Below, piece by piece: positions 1 through 11,714 of a stretch of 64,000 bases of DNA. Each line of letters begins with the position of its first letter. Positions within the stretch are counted from its first letter, which is position 1. This stretch comes from PALSA-270 sp963770915. Its GTDB lineage: Bacteria > Acidobacteriota > Terriglobia > Terriglobales > Acidobacteriaceae. Made by a program: the position numbers and the translations under genes. The stretch is taken from assembly GCA_963770915.1 (NCBI GenBank), contig CAVYRG010000001.1, forward strand, positions 1,488,001 to 1,552,000, in the 5' to 3' direction. The notes below the pieces were generated by a model. It was not told the origin of the DNA. It saw nothing but the letters and a program-made list of their open reading frames with translations, and made no database searches.

Positions 1-248
1 AAGTCATCGTCGGGGTGGATCCTGATCCTGCCAATGCTGAGAAGATTACGAAATGGTGCAAGGATTACTGGGAAGCACTGCATCCATTCTCAGCCGGAGG
101 CGCGTACATGAATTTCATGATGGAAGAAGGGCAGGAACGGATTCAGGCCGCCTATCGTGATAATTATCAGCGCCTCGTGGCGGTGAAGAAGAAATACGAT
201 CCCAAGAACTTTTTCCGGGTCAATCAGAACATTCGGCCGGCTGCCTGA
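1..248 (+). CDS. FAD-linked oxidase, C-terminal end (partial)
   Basis: Only the last ~82 codons are present; the reading frame runs open into the left edge of the window. The visible part matches the berberine-bridge-like (BBE) C-terminal segment of FAD-linked oxidases (FAD_binding_4 plus BBE architecture): a YMNFMMEEGQ-type stretch, then a conserved tail with KKKYDPKNFFRVNQNI, where the Asn-Gln-Asn-Ile end is typical. These flavoenzymes oxidise sugars or alcohols, but the substrate cannot be judged from the tail. It ends at TGA and is followed by the convergent nrnA gene. Confidence 0.85.
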   Translation, partial: VIVGVDPDPANAEKITKWCKDYWEALHPFSAGGAYMNFMMEEGQERIQAAYRDNYQRLVAVKKKYDPKNFFRVNQNIRPAA

Positions 249-333
249 GGACGGCGGCTGGCGAGACGTGGAACCAGTCAGGCCTAGCCTGGATTTCGTG
301 GGGTTGGCGGGAATTCTGGGTGCTTTGCTGCGC

Positions 334-1278
334 TCAAGATAGTGCAACGGTTCTGATCGCGCCCAAGATTCTTTCCGCCGCCTTCTCCAGCGGGCCCTCG
401 AGCGAGAAGCCGCTGGCGCATTCGTGTCCGCCGCCGCCGAAGCTCTCGGCGACCGACGCCACATTCAGCCGGCCCTTGCTGCGCAGGCTTACGCGGTAGC
501 GGCCGTCCGGCAGCTCGCGCAAAAATGCAGCGACCTCGACGTCACCGATTGCAAGAGCGTAGTTCACCAGGCCTTCGCAATCTTCTTCTTTCGCCTGAGA
601 ACTCTCCATCTGCTCGCGCGTCACCCACATCAGAGCCAGCGGCCCTTCGCGCTGCAAATTGGAAAGCGCCGCGCCCAGCAGTCGCATCTTCGCGGTGGAA
701 TGAGCGAAGTAGAGGCTGCGCGCGCAGTGCGCGGGGTCAGCCCCGGCGCGCACCAGCTCCCGCGCCAGCGTGAATGTGTGCTCGTTCGTGCCCTCGAACA
801 TGAAGGAGCCGGTATCGGCCAGCAGCGCGGTGTACAGGCAGGTCGCGACTTCGGGCGAAATCGGAGCGTCGACCGCGCGAGCCAACCGAAATACCATCTC
901 CGCCGTAGCCACCGCAGCGGGATCGATCCAGTTGACGTCGGCGAAGGGGCGCCCGCTCAAGTGATGATCGATGTTGATGAGAAAGCGGTTCTCCAGGCCT
1001 TCCAGCCGGGTGCGCTGCACGCTGTCGCATTCCAGGATGATGGCGGCTTCGTAGTTTCCGTTGACGCGCTCGGCTTGCACCACCTGGTCCGCAAAGGGCA
1101 GCCGCTGATAAATGCGTGGAACGCCATCGCGCAGCACGACTTGCGCCGCTTTGCCCCTGGAGCGCAGGATTTGGCAGCAGGCCAGCGCGGAGCCGACCGC
1201 GTCGCCGTCGGGCCGGGCGTGCGAGGTCAGCAAGAACCGGTCACGCTGCTCGATTTGATGGAGAACATCTTTCAACAT
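334..1278 (-). CDS. nrnA: DHH/DHHA1 phosphoesterase, NrnA-like (nanoRNase / pAp phosphatase)
   Basis: 314 aa. Metal-binding motifs of the DHH superfamily are in order: RPDGDAVGS near the N-terminus, ECDS around residue 85, the NIDHH signature near residue 105, and a C-terminal DHHA1 domain with GGGGHECASG. Characterised relatives degrade 2-5 nt RNAs and dephosphorylate 3'-phosphoadenosine 5'-phosphate in the cytoplasm. The start is placed at ATG 1278 because AAGGA lies 8 nt upstream; an in-frame extension to 1308 lacks this. It follows rbfA on the same strand, a pairing common in bacteria, but the rest of the usual nusA-infB operon lies on the opposite strand here. Confidence 0.9.
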   Translation of the reverse strand: MLKDVLHQIEQRDRFLLTSHARPDGDAVGSALACCQILRSRGKAAQVVLRDGVPRIYQRLPFADQVVQAERVNGNYEAAIILECDSVQRTRLEGLENRFLINIDHHLSGRPFADVNWIDPAAVATAEMVFRLARAVDAPISPEVATCLYTALLADTGSFMFEGTNEHTFTLARELVRAGADPAHCARSLYFAHSTAKMRLLGAALSNLQREGPLALMWVTREQMESSQAKEEDCEGLVNYALAIGDVEVAAFLRELPDGRYRVSLRSKGRLNVASVAESFGGGGHECASGFSLEGPLEKAAERILGAIRTVALS

Positions 1279-1329
1279 GCGCCAATTCCTTGTGGCCCAG
1301 GCGCCCAACGTGCATTCAGCGCCGCCGCG

Positions 1330-1692
1330 TCACCGTTTCCGCTTGGCGGCGCGGCCCAGCAATTCCTCAATTCTTGCCGTGGCTTGCCCGCCGCGGTCCA
1401 GCTGAAAAAAAAGCTCCGGCGGCCGCCTCAGATGCAGCCGCTCCGCCACTTCACGCCGGATGAATCCGACGGCGGCCATCAGTCCCTGCAGACAGCGGGC
1501 CGCTTCCTCATCGTCGCCTTCCACGGTCACGAAAACGCGGGCGGAGCGCGAATCATCGGCCAGGGCAACTTTGCTCACGCTCACGAGGCCGATGCGCGGG
1601 TCCGCGAGCTCCCCTTCGACGATGGTTTCAATTTCTTCCCGCAAGGCCTCGCCCAGGCGCCCGCGATGATACTTGAGCCCCCGCTTCTCCAC
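1330..1692 (-). CDS. rbfA: Ribosome-binding factor A
   Basis: 120 aa, normal for RbfA, a small KH-type protein that binds the 30S subunit and assists late 16S rRNA maturation. The N-terminal helix (YHRGRLGEALREEIETIVE), the DPRIGLVSVSKV strand and the RREVAERLHLRRPPELFFQLD segment are all characteristic. The C-terminus is short and basic (AAKRKR). It is the first gene of a minus-strand pair with nrnA, 51 nt apart. In most bacteria rbfA follows infB in the same direction; here it points away from rimP-nusA-infB. Confidence 0.93.
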   Translation of the reverse strand: MEKRGLKYHRGRLGEALREEIETIVEGELADPRIGLVSVSKVALADDSRSARVFVTVEGDDEEAARCLQGLMAAVGFIRREVAERLHLRRPPELFFQLDRGGQATARIEELLGRAAKRKR

Positions 1693-1856
1693 ACCCGCAC
1701 CTCAGGTAAAACGCATGAGGATATCAGAAACAGTCGCCGGTTCCCAGTTCCGATTGGGGCCCTTCCCCGTACCTTGAACCAAGGAAGATGGGCGCCTGCC
1801 CGGCAAGCAGGCAGGTCTTTGTCAAGCCTCACAATCGACTTTATTCCGCAAAGTGG

Positions 1857-1862
1857 GATAAT
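1857..1862 (+). promoter_or_regulatory. -10-like GATAAT immediately before a GTG start
   Basis: GATAAT ends 8 nt before the GTG start at 1871, and TCGACT lies 16 nt further upstream as a -35-like hexamer. No Shine-Dalgarno sequence lies between them. The geometry predicts a transcript starting at or next to the start codon (leaderless). Inference from spacing only. Confidence 0.4.
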
Positions 1863-1870
1863 ATTGCCCG

Positions 1871-2776
1871 GTGAGAAGATTGCGTCTTTTGCCGTTCGCT
1901 TTCGTCTCTGCGCTGATAATTTTTATCCAGGGCGCGGGAAATTGCCGAAGCCCAAAGACTGGCGACCTCGGGATCAAGAGGCTCGCCTTCTGGGCTCGAG
2001 GAACCCTACTCACATCATTCAACGGCGACATTTTCGTCCTGGACCCACAATCCTCCAAACCAAGGCACCTGGTAAGCGGAATGCAGCCGGTTTTGTCTCC
2101 GGACGGACAAAAAGTTGCATTCTGCCGCGAGGAAAAAGCCGGGCCGACCACGTTCGTTCCCGGACAGATGTACGTCATCAATATCGATGGCTCGGGCGAG
2201 AAACGGCTGACGAATCTGCCGCTCGGCGCCTGCCCAAGTGATTGGCTTCCCGATGGCCGACTCGCGTTCTTTGCAAAGGGTGGAACGTACATCATGGACA
2301 TGAACAAAGAGGCCATCCAAGGCGCTCCAATAAGCTCCGGGGGCGGAGCGCGTTGGTCTCCGGATGGAAAGAGGCTGTTGTTCTGGAGCGATGCGGGTGG
2401 GCGCAAGGCGATTTGGACGTCCGATGGGGATGGCGGCAACGCCAAGAAAGTAGTCGATGACAATTCGGAAGTCGAGGAAGCAAACTGGAGCGCGGATGGA
2501 CAAAGCATCGTGTTCGCCTCGGATCGCGCGCAAAAAGGCAGATCGCAAATATTTCGAGTCAATCTTAACGGAAGCGGAATTGAAACTGTCCTTACGGATA
2601 AGCATCTCGACTTCTTTTCCCCGGTTTCGTCGCCCAACGGCAAATCCCTGCTCGTGGTTGCATATGAACACGGCTTCAGGGAAGACGGCATGATCACGGT
2701 GGTCGATCTAGGCAGCCACAATCGAACGGTCATCGCCCGCGGAACGGCTCCTAGCATCCTCTGGGAGGCGCATTAA
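1871..2776 (+). CDS. TolB-like WD40/PD40 beta-propeller protein
   Basis: 301 aa. An N-terminal hydrophobic stretch (about residues 5-20) looks like a signal peptide or anchor, so the protein is probably exported. The rest contains at least five PD40-type repeats with the SPDG/S-A-DG signature: VLSPDGQKVAF, WLPDGRLAFF, RWSPDGKRLLFW, NWSADGQSIVFAS and VSSPNGKSLLVV. The separate N-terminal domain of true TolB is absent, so this is a stand-alone propeller, not the Tol-Pal component. The start is GTG with an adjacent -10 box and no ribosome-binding site. It sits alone between rbfA (minus) and rimP (plus). Confidence 0.75.
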   Translation: MRRLRLLPFAFVSALIIFIQGAGNCRSPKTGDLGIKRLAFWARGTLLTSFNGDIFVLDPQSSKPRHLVSGMQPVLSPDGQKVAFCREEKAGPTTFVPGQMYVINIDGSGEKRLTNLPLGACPSDWLPDGRLAFFAKGGTYIMDMNKEAIQGAPISSGGGARWSPDGKRLLFWSDAGGRKAIWTSDGDGGNAKKVVDDNSEVEEANWSADGQSIVFASDRAQKGRSQIFRVNLNGSGIETVLTDKHLDFFSPVSSPNGKSLLVVAYEHGFREDGMITVVDLGSHNRTVIARGTAPSILWEAH

Positions 2777-2974
2777 CCGCATTCCAGCTCGCGAACCGAC
2801 TTGCTCGGAGGCATCCCACAGCGTTTGTCTTTTGCCCTCCGGCAGCGTATATTTGTCAAAGGAAACTGTTGTGTAGTACCGAGCAATTGGCGAAACACAC
2901 CAGTGGGCGCAAGCCCACTTTTTAGTTTCAGCTCAATTCAGGTGCAGGGTCCAAGCCCATAAGTTATTGGCTTC
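2777..2974. other. Intergenic region upstream of rimP
   Basis: 198 bp without a gene. A TTGTCA near 2854 with TAGTAC about 15 bp downstream is a weak promoter candidate for rimP-nusA-infB. No strong Shine-Dalgarno precedes the rimP ATG. No heptad palindrome is seen here. Confidence 0.3.
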
Positions 2975-3469
2975 ATGGCATTTGAGGTCGAACGGGTGTG
3001 CGAAATCGCGGCGCGGGTGGCCACTTCCAGCGGGCTGGAGGTGGTCGAAGTTGAACTGCGCGGCGGAGGCAAAGCGCGCATGCTGCGCATCGTGATCGAT
3101 AAGCCCGCCGGGGTAACGCACGAAGATTGCGCTAACGTGAGCCGTGAAGTGAGCACAATTCTGGATGTAGAAGATGCGGCGCCGGGCGGATCGTATCTTC
3201 TGGAAGTTTCTTCGCCCGGGCTGGATCGCAAGCTGCTTCGGCCGGCGGATTATGAACGCTTCACTGGCAGCAAAGTAAAGCTAACGACGCGGAATCCGGT
3301 GAATGGCAACCGGTTTTTTGAAGGAAGGCTGGAGCGCTTTGCCGACGGGCGCTTGACGCTCGATGTGAGCACGGCGCGAAAGAAATTCCGGCCCGCAGGC
3401 GATGCCGGACAAAAGCTTGACATCGAATTCGCCAACGTTGAGAAGGCGAATCTGGTTCCAGAGATTTAG
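2975..3469 (+). CDS. rimP: Ribosome maturation factor RimP
   Basis: 164 aa, the usual length. N-terminal RimP domain (residues ~5-85) with VEVELRGGGKARMLRIVIDKP and the hallmark LEVSSPGLDRKLLRPADYERF; the C-terminal SH3-like domain ends around residue 160. It binds free 30S subunits and promotes assembly of the 3' domain and pseudoknot of 16S rRNA. First gene of rimP-nusA-infB, as in most bacteria. No clear ribosome-binding site is visible before ATG 2975. Confidence 0.93.
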   Translation: MAFEVERVCEIAARVATSSGLEVVEVELRGGGKARMLRIVIDKPAGVTHEDCANVSREVSTILDVEDAAPGGSYLLEVSSPGLDRKLLRPADYERFTGSKVKLTTRNPVNGNRFFEGRLERFADGRLTLDVSTARKKFRPAGDAGQKLDIEFANVEKANLVPEI

Positions 3470-3557
3470 TAATTGGGAAATTTGGTAATTGGGGAATTGA
3501 AGACCCGCGTCCCGCTTTCGATTTCCCAATTACCAGATTCCCCAATTTCTAAATTGG
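3470..3557. repeat. Class C short-period palindrome (rimP/nusA)
   Basis: Starts directly after the rimP TAG. The left arm (3470-3500) is a run of AATTGGG/AAATTTGG-type words; the right arm (3521-3557) is the imperfect reverse complement (CCCAATTACC and similar); the spacer is about 20 bp. The word period is about 7-8 bp. nusA starts 8 nt after its end with no ribosome-binding site. Confidence 0.8.
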
Positions 3558-3564
3558 TTTTCTT

Positions 3565-5079
3565 ATGGCAAGTGAGCTTTACAACACGATCGACGCGCTA
3601 AGCCGGGAAAAAGGCATTGATCCGCAGATTGTGGTCAGCGCGGTGGAGGACGCCATTGTGGTCGCCACCCGCAAGTACTACAAGACGCAGGAAAATCTGC
3701 GCGCGGAGCTCGACAAAGACACCGGCAAGATCAGTGCCTATGCAGTGCGAACTGTAGTCGAGAATCCCGAGCAGGTAGAGGATCCTCTGCTGCAAATCAC
3801 GCTGGACGATGCGCGCAAGGTCGATCCCAGCTTGGAAATCGGCGGAGAGTTGCGCATCCCCAAGCAAACCGAAGGCATCCTCGGCCGCATCGCCGCGCAA
3901 TTGGCCAAGCAAGTCATCTTTCAGAAAGTGCGCGAGGCCGAGCGCGATACGGTTTACAACGAATACATCGGACGCGTCGGTGAAATCGTGAACGCGACGG
4001 TGAAGCGGGTAGAAGGTCCGGATGTGATTTTCGACTTGGGCAAAGCGGAATCGCGCATGCCGCGCAAGGAACAGTCGCGGCTGGAATCCTTTGCCATCGG
4101 CGAGCGTGTGCGGGTGGTGATTGCGCGCGTGGAAAAAGCTTCGAAGGGCCCGGCGGTGGTGGTGTCCCGCGCCGCGCCGGAACTGGTGCAGCATCTGTTT
4201 CAGACCGAAGTTCCCGAAATCTACGACGGAACCGTGGTCATCCGCGCCATCGCGCGCGAGGCCGGCGAGCGCACCAAGATTGCCGTCATGTCCAAGGACA
4301 AAGACGTTGACGCCGTCGGCGCTTGTGTGGGCATGAAAGGCATGCGGGTGCAGTCGATCATCCGCGAATTGCGCGGCGAGAAGATCGACATCATCGAGTA
4401 CCACGAAGATCCCGTCACCTTTGCAGAGAAATCTTTGCAACCGGCCAAAGTGAGCCGAGTTTCGGTGCTCGATGCGGGGGATAAGCATCTGGAGGTCGTG
4501 GTGGACGACAGCCAGCTTTCGCTGGCCATCGGCAAGAAGGGACAGAACGTCCGACTGGCGGCGAAGCTGCTGGGGTGGAAGATCGATATCAAGAGCGAGG
4601 AAGAGAAGCGGCAGGAAGTGGAGCTGCAGATGTCCGCTCTGGTGAGCACACCAGCCACACCACTGGAGAATGTTCCGGGGCTGGGTGAAGGCCTGATCGA
4701 GAAGCTGAGCGCCGCTGGCATTACGACCGTGGAAGCACTGGCGGATATGACGCCAGAACAGCTTGAGGCCATCGAGGGCATCGGTCCCAAAACCGTGGAA
4801 AAAATCAGCTTGGCAGTCAATAATTACTTCTCCAGCCTGGAAGCAGGGGCGGCTACGGAACCGGAGGCAGAAACGGCCGCGGAGACGGAAGAGGCGCCCG
4901 CGCCCGAAGCTGGCGCGGAGGCTGGGGCAATGGAGCTGGCTGCAGTCGAGGAGCCCGTGGTCGAAGTCCCAGAGGCTGCGGCGGACTCCTCCGCGAGCCA
5001 AGAAAGCAGCGAATCGCTGGAATCCTCACCGGATGCGGATTCCGTGGAGGCTGCGTCCGGCGATAAGGACGCGTTGTGA
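3565..5079 (+). CDS. nusA: Transcription termination/antitermination factor NusA
   Basis: 504 aa. Order of domains: N-terminal RNA-polymerase-binding domain (~1-125), S1 domain (~133-200, GEIVNATVKRVEGPDVIFDLG), KH1 and KH2 (~225-345, with VGACVGMKGMRVQSI and LAIGKKGQNVRLA), then one helix-hairpin-helix-rich repeat (LENVPGLGEGLIEKL...IEGIGPKTVEKI). The last ~75 residues are a low-complexity Ala/Glu/Pro acidic tail instead of a second well-formed repeat. NusA controls pausing, termination and rRNA antitermination. It lies between rimP and infB. Confidence 0.96.
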   Translation: MASELYNTIDALSREKGIDPQIVVSAVEDAIVVATRKYYKTQENLRAELDKDTGKISAYAVRTVVENPEQVEDPLLQITLDDARKVDPSLEIGGELRIPKQTEGILGRIAAQLAKQVIFQKVREAERDTVYNEYIGRVGEIVNATVKRVEGPDVIFDLGKAESRMPRKEQSRLESFAIGERVRVVIARVEKASKGPAVVVSRAAPELVQHLFQTEVPEIYDGTVVIRAIAREAGERTKIAVMSKDKDVDAVGACVGMKGMRVQSIIRELRGEKIDIIEYHEDPVTFAEKSLQPAKVSRVSVLDAGDKHLEVVVDDSQLSLAIGKKGQNVRLAAKLLGWKIDIKSEEEKRQEVELQMSALVSTPATPLENVPGLGEGLIEKLSAAGITTVEALADMTPEQLEAIEGIGPKTVEKISLAVNNYFSSLEAGAATEPEAETAAETEEAPAPEAGAEAGAMELAAVEEPVVEVPEAAADSSASQESSESLESSPDADSVEAASGDKDAL

Positions 5080-5174
5080 CCTCGCGCCCGCCTTCGAACG
5101 GGCGGCCGCAACAAGGACATCGTGAGGTTGACATGAACACGTAGGAGAAACAGTCCGGGAGGACAAAAGGGCGG

Positions 5175-8027
<2,853 letters not shown>

Positions 8028-8030
8028 AGG

Positions 8031-8104
8031 CAGTTCTCAGTCTCGGTTCTCAGTTCTCAGCAAAGACCTGTCTTTCTTGCGGAGAACTGAGAACCGAGAA
8101 CTGC
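8031..8104. repeat. Class A heptad palindrome (infB/DUF503)
   Basis: Starts 3 nt after the infB stop and runs up to the next ATG. The left arm (8031-8060) is GTTCTCA-type 7-mers; the right arm (8081-8104) is GAGAACT, GAGAACC, GAGAACT. The spacer is about 20 bp. A very stable hairpin is expected in the mRNA, and no ribosome-binding site lies between the right arm and the ATG. Confidence 0.85.
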
Positions 8105-8392
8105 ATGATTGCCTTCCTCACCCTCGAACTGCACATCGAAGCGGCGCAGTCCCTCAAAGACAAGCGGCAAGTGGTGCGCAGTCTCAAGGACCGGTTGCGC
8201 TCGCACTTCAACGTGAGCGTGGCCGAGCTGGACGCCAGCGGCTTGTGGAATCGGGCGACGATCGGGGTGGTCAGCGTCTCCGATTCGCGCGACTATCTCG
8301 ACGGCCTGATGAAGAACGTAGAGCGGCAAGCCACACGGATCGCCAATAACTGTGGAGCGGATGTCGCCGATTCGTTTGTGGAGTTTCTGTGA
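8105..8392 (+). CDS. DUF503 (YlxP-like) family protein
   Basis: 95 aa. It matches the small YlxP/DUF503 family that commonly follows infB: LTLELHIEAAQSLKDKRQVVRSLKDRLRSHFNVSVAEL, then a region of the VVSVSDSRDYLDGLMKNVER type. Ferredoxin-like fold; the role is not firmly known, but genomic association points to ribosome assembly or translation initiation. The start at ATG 8105 directly abuts a palindromic repeat arm, so expression may depend on that element or on coupling to infB. Confidence 0.88.
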   Translation: MIAFLTLELHIEAAQSLKDKRQVVRSLKDRLRSHFNVSVAELDASGLWNRATIGVVSVSDSRDYLDGLMKNVERQATRIANNCGADVADSFVEFL

Positions 8393-8471
8393 GGCCTGCG
8401 GCCCGGCACGATTTGCCCGAATCGTTCCTCGTCTCTAAAATAGAAGCACTCTTCTCGTTTGAGACAATTTT

Positions 8472-9977
8472 ATGATTCATTTTCCGGTTCCTGAGGCGCT
8501 TACCTTCGATGACGTGTTGCTGCTGCCGGCCCGCTCCGACGTGGTTCCGGCCCTCGCCAATACCCAGACGCAGCTCACGCGCAACATCCGGCTGAACATT
8601 CCCATCGTCAGCGCCGCCATGGATACGGTCACCGAATCGCACATGGCAATTGCCTTGGCTCAGCAAGGCGGGCTGGGCATCATCCATCGCAACTTGACCA
8701 TCGAGCAGCAAGCCAACGAGGTGGACAAGGTAAAGCGTTCGGAAAGCGGCATGATCGTCGATCCCGTCACCATGTCGCCGGACGACAAAGTTTCTGACGC
8801 GCTCGAAGTCATGCGCAAGTACAAAATCTCCGGCGTGCCCATCACAAAAAATGGCAGGCTTGTCGGCATCCTCACCAACCGCGATCTGCGCTTCGAGAGC
8901 CGCTTCGATATTCCCATCCAGAAAGTGATGACCAAGGAAAACCTGATCACCGTTGCGGTGGGAACCACGCTTGAGGATGCCGAGAAGATTCTGCATGAGC
9001 ATCGCGTGGAGAAGCTTTTGGTAGTCGACGATCACTACAATCTCAAAGGTCTGATCACCGTCAAAGATATTCAAAAGAAGCTGAAATATCCGAACGCCGC
9101 CAAGGATTCGCACGGGCGCCTGCGAGCAGGGGCGGCCATTGGCGCTACCGGAGACTTTTTGGAGCGCGCCCAGGAGCTGGCTAGAAACAAGGTTGATTTA
9201 CTGGCGATCGATAGCGCGCATGGCCACTCCAGCCGCGTGCTCGAAGCAATCAAGGCCGTAAAGGCGAAACTTCCGGAAGTGGATTTGATCGCCGGCAACG
9301 TGGGCACTTTCGACGGCGCTTGCGAGCTGGCCCGAGCCGGCGCGGATGCGATCAAAGTTGGCATTGGGCCGGGCTCAATCTGCACCACCCGCGTAGTCAC
9401 CGGCGCCGGCGTTCCGCAAATGACGGCGATCTCCGAAGCCTATCGCGCCACGAAAGATGCGCAGGTTCCCATCATCGCCGATGGCGGCATCAAGTATTCC
9501 GGCGACATCACCAAGGCTTTGGCCGCGGGCGCAAGCGCAGTCATGATCGGGTCGATGTTCGCGGGAACGGACGAAAGTCCCGGCGAGATGATTCTGTACC
9601 AGGGCCGCAGTTTCAAGTCCTATCGCGGTATGGGTTCGTTGGGCGCGATGGCGGCGGGGTCGAGCGAGCGCTACTTCCAAACTACCGAAGGCGAGGCTTC
9701 CGCCGCGATCACCGGAACGGGCGAGGACGCGAACCGGCTGGCCAAGCTGGTGCCCGAGGGTATTGAGGGACGCGTTCCCTACCGCGGCTCGGTCGCGATG
9801 ATCGTGCACCAGATGGTAGGCGGCCTGAAATCGGGCATGGGCTATTGCGGTTGCGCCACGATCCCGGAACTGCTGCAGAAGACGCGCTTCGTTCGCATCA
9901 GCGTGGCGGGCCTGCGCGAGAGCCACGTGCACGATGTGATGATCACGCGCGAGGCGCCAAATTATGCGGTGGAGTAG
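8472..9977 (+). CDS. guaB: IMP dehydrogenase
   Basis: 501 aa, full length. The N-terminal barrel portion (FDDVLLLPARSDVVP, PIVSAAMDTVTE) is interrupted by a CBS-domain pair (~95-215, e.g. DPVTMSPDDKVSDALEVM). The barrel then resumes with the catalytic loop GIGPGSICTTRVVTG, whose cysteine is near residue 304. The C-terminal flap contains YRGMGSLGAM and ends near AVE. It catalyses NAD-dependent IMP to XMP, the committed step of GMP synthesis. Monocistronic on the plus strand, with an AT-rich stretch (TAAAAT near 8437) upstream as a possible -10. Confidence 0.97.
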   Translation: MIHFPVPEALTFDDVLLLPARSDVVPALANTQTQLTRNIRLNIPIVSAAMDTVTESHMAIALAQQGGLGIIHRNLTIEQQANEVDKVKRSESGMIVDPVTMSPDDKVSDALEVMRKYKISGVPITKNGRLVGILTNRDLRFESRFDIPIQKVMTKENLITVAVGTTLEDAEKILHEHRVEKLLVVDDHYNLKGLITVKDIQKKLKYPNAAKDSHGRLRAGAAIGATGDFLERAQELARNKVDLLAIDSAHGHSSRVLEAIKAVKAKLPEVDLIAGNVGTFDGACELARAGADAIKVGIGPGSICTTRVVTGAGVPQMTAISEAYRATKDAQVPIIADGGIKYSGDITKALAAGASAVMIGSMFAGTDESPGEMILYQGRSFKSYRGMGSLGAMAAGSSERYFQTTEGEASAAITGTGEDANRLAKLVPEGIEGRVPYRGSVAMIVHQMVGGLKSGMGYCGCATIPELLQKTRFVRISVAGLRESHVHDVMITREAPNYAVE

Positions 9978-10025
9978 AACGTTGCGGCGAACCTTGCCAA
10001 ACCCAGTCTTCAGGAAATTCGCCTC

Positions 10026-10496
10026 TTGAGCGCTGCGCGCGCCAATCCTTGGAAAGAATGGATTCCGGCGCTGGTCTGGCTGGGAATCATTGCTTTGGAA
10101 TCCACCAATCTGGGATCCTCTGAAAATACCAGCCGCATCCTCTATCCCGTATTGCATTTTCTCTTCGGTATGAGCCCTGCCCGGTTTTTGGTTTGGCATG
10201 TCGTCATCCGTAAAAGCGGGCACGTAACCGGGTATTTCGTTTTGAGCCTGCTGCTTTTCCGCGCCTGGCGGGCGACGCTGCCTCCGGCCGGCATCTATGC
10301 GTGGTCTTTGCAGTGCGCCGGGACTTCTTTTTTCATGACCGCATTTGTCGCAAGTCTGGACGAGTGGCACCAGAGCTTTCTTCCTTCACGCACGGGACGC
10401 TGGCAGGATGTGGTGTTGGACAGTTCGGCGGCGCTGTTGGCGCAAATCATCATTTGGCTGTTTCTTCGCCGCCGCCCGGCGCCAAGTTCGGCTTGA
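10026..10496 (+). CDS. VanZ-like membrane protein
   Basis: 156 aa with about four hydrophobic segments (WIPALVWLGIIALEST, ILYPVLHFLFGM, VTGYFVLSLLLFRAW, and a C-terminal LLAQIIIWLFL). The motifs RKSGHVTGYFVL and ASLDEWHQSFLPSRTGRWQDVVLDSSAAL are the conserved core of the VanZ-like family (K-x-x-H and DExHQ-F-P-R-x-x-x-x-D). The family's biochemical role is poorly defined; VanZ itself gives low-level teicoplanin resistance, and that cannot be carried over here. The start is probably TTG 10026, 48 nt after guaB. Confidence 0.8.
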   Translation: MSAARANPWKEWIPALVWLGIIALESTNLGSSENTSRILYPVLHFLFGMSPARFLVWHVVIRKSGHVTGYFVLSLLLFRAWRATLPPAGIYAWSLQCAGTSFFMTAFVASLDEWHQSFLPSRTGRWQDVVLDSSAALLAQIIIWLFLRRRPAPSSA

Positions 10497-10511
10497 TTTG
10501 GGTTTCTCCGC

Positions 10512-11699
10512 CTAAGCTGCGGCGTGCAAACTACGGCCCCAACGCGAGGAAACCAGCAGAATCGCCGACGCTCCAGCTACTGTGGCTGAGACAAGAAACG
10601 GCACTCGCGGACCATAGTGCTTCCACAGTTCGCCGGCGATCAGGCTGGCCAGCAGCATGGCGACGCTGGTCACGGAAGCATACACGCCGAGCGCTCGCCC
10701 GCGAATTTCCGGCGCCACGGTCTCCACCACCAGCGCTTTCAGCACGGGGTTAGTGAGCGCGTAATAACCGCCGTAGGTCGCCATAGCGATCCAAATATCC
10801 AGCCGCGAGGGCGCGAGTCCGAAGAACAAATAGACGGCGGCGAAGATGATGTAGCCGGCAGCAGCGACGGCGCGGCGGGGAAGCCGGTCGCTCAAATCGC
10901 CGGCGGGCCAGGAAAAAAGCGTGTACGTGATGTTGAAGACCAGACCGAGCAAGGGCGCATGTGTGGCGGGAATGCCGACGCTCTGCGCGCGCAGTACGAG
11001 AAACATGTCGCTCGAGTTGCCCAGTGAAAAGAGTGTCACTACGAAGAGCACGTAATAAAAAGCGGCGGGCAGACCCTTCGCGGAGAGAACTGGCCGCGTC
11101 TTGCCCGGCGAGACGGACTTGCCGCGGATTTCTCTGATCCCGATCAGCGCGATCAGAAAACACAGGATGCCGGGGACAGCGGCAAAGGCAAAGACCGTAC
11201 GGAGCCCGTAATGGCGCAGCAAAAGAAGCGCGGCCAGCGGGCCGAGAACGGCGCCGGCGGAATCCAGGGCTTGGATTAGGCCATAGTCCGCACCCAGCCG
11301 GGTGGACGATTCCGCGACCATGACATCGCGCGGCGCAGCGCGGATTCCCTTCGAGAAACGGTCGGCAAATCGAATGGCCAGAACCTGCCACCACGATGTC
11401 ACGAGCGCCAGCAGAGGCTTGACCAGATTGGCGACGAAATATCCGCCGACCACAATCGGTTTTCGGCGCGGCAGGCGATCGGCAAGATAGCCGGAAAAAA
11501 GCTGGACGAAAGATGCGACGCTTTCCGCGATTCCTTCGATGACACCGAGTTGCGCCGGCCCCGCGCCGATGGAGGCTAAGAACGCGGGCAGCACCCAATA
11601 GGCCATTTCGGTGGCTGTGTCGTTGAAGAGCGCAGTCGCGCCAAAGACATAGATGTTGCGCGACGAGTTTTTCGGGGACGGCGGTCCAGCCTCAGGCAT
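10512..11699 (-). CDS. Major facilitator superfamily transporter
   Basis: 395 aa, about 11-12 hydrophobic helices, with MFS loop motifs: GYLADRLPRRKPIVVGG after helix 2 and GDLSDRLPRRAVAAAGY in the symmetrical position of the second half. The clear two-fold repeat indicates a complete transporter. It resembles the subset annotated as MFS_1 drug/sugar permeases; no substrate can be assigned. Convergent with the VanZ-like gene (16 bp apart). Its ATG region is preceded by a single heptad-repeat arm. Confidence 0.85.
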   Translation of the reverse strand: MPEAGPPSPKNSSRNIYVFGATALFNDTATEMAYWVLPAFLASIGAGPAQLGVIEGIAESVASFVQLFSGYLADRLPRRKPIVVGGYFVANLVKPLLALVTSWWQVLAIRFADRFSKGIRAAPRDVMVAESSTRLGADYGLIQALDSAGAVLGPLAALLLLRHYGLRTVFAFAAVPGILCFLIALIGIREIRGKSVSPGKTRPVLSAKGLPAAFYYVLFVVTLFSLGNSSDMFLVLRAQSVGIPATHAPLLGLVFNITYTLFSWPAGDLSDRLPRRAVAAAGYIIFAAVYLFFGLAPSRLDIWIAMATYGGYYALTNPVLKALVVETVAPEIRGRALGVYASVTSVAMLLASLIAGELWKHYGPRVPFLVSATVAGASAILLVSSRWGRSLHAAA

Positions 11700-11714
11700 G
11701 AGGAAGTTTTACCA

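Noticed and set aside
424..2241. A 605-codon open frame on the plus strand
   Set aside because: It lies antisense to nrnA and rbfA and overlaps the start of the TolB-like gene; its product has no domain and the composition of a shadow frame in GC-rich DNA.
3598..5001. A 467-codon frame antisense to nusA
   Set aside because: His/Leu-rich shadow of a highly conserved gene, with no ribosome-binding site or recognisable motif.
8031..8104. Intergenic palindromes as Rho-independent terminators
   Set aside because: The stems are not followed by T-runs, and many lie inside the ribosomal operon where full termination would be lethal; partial effects cannot be excluded.
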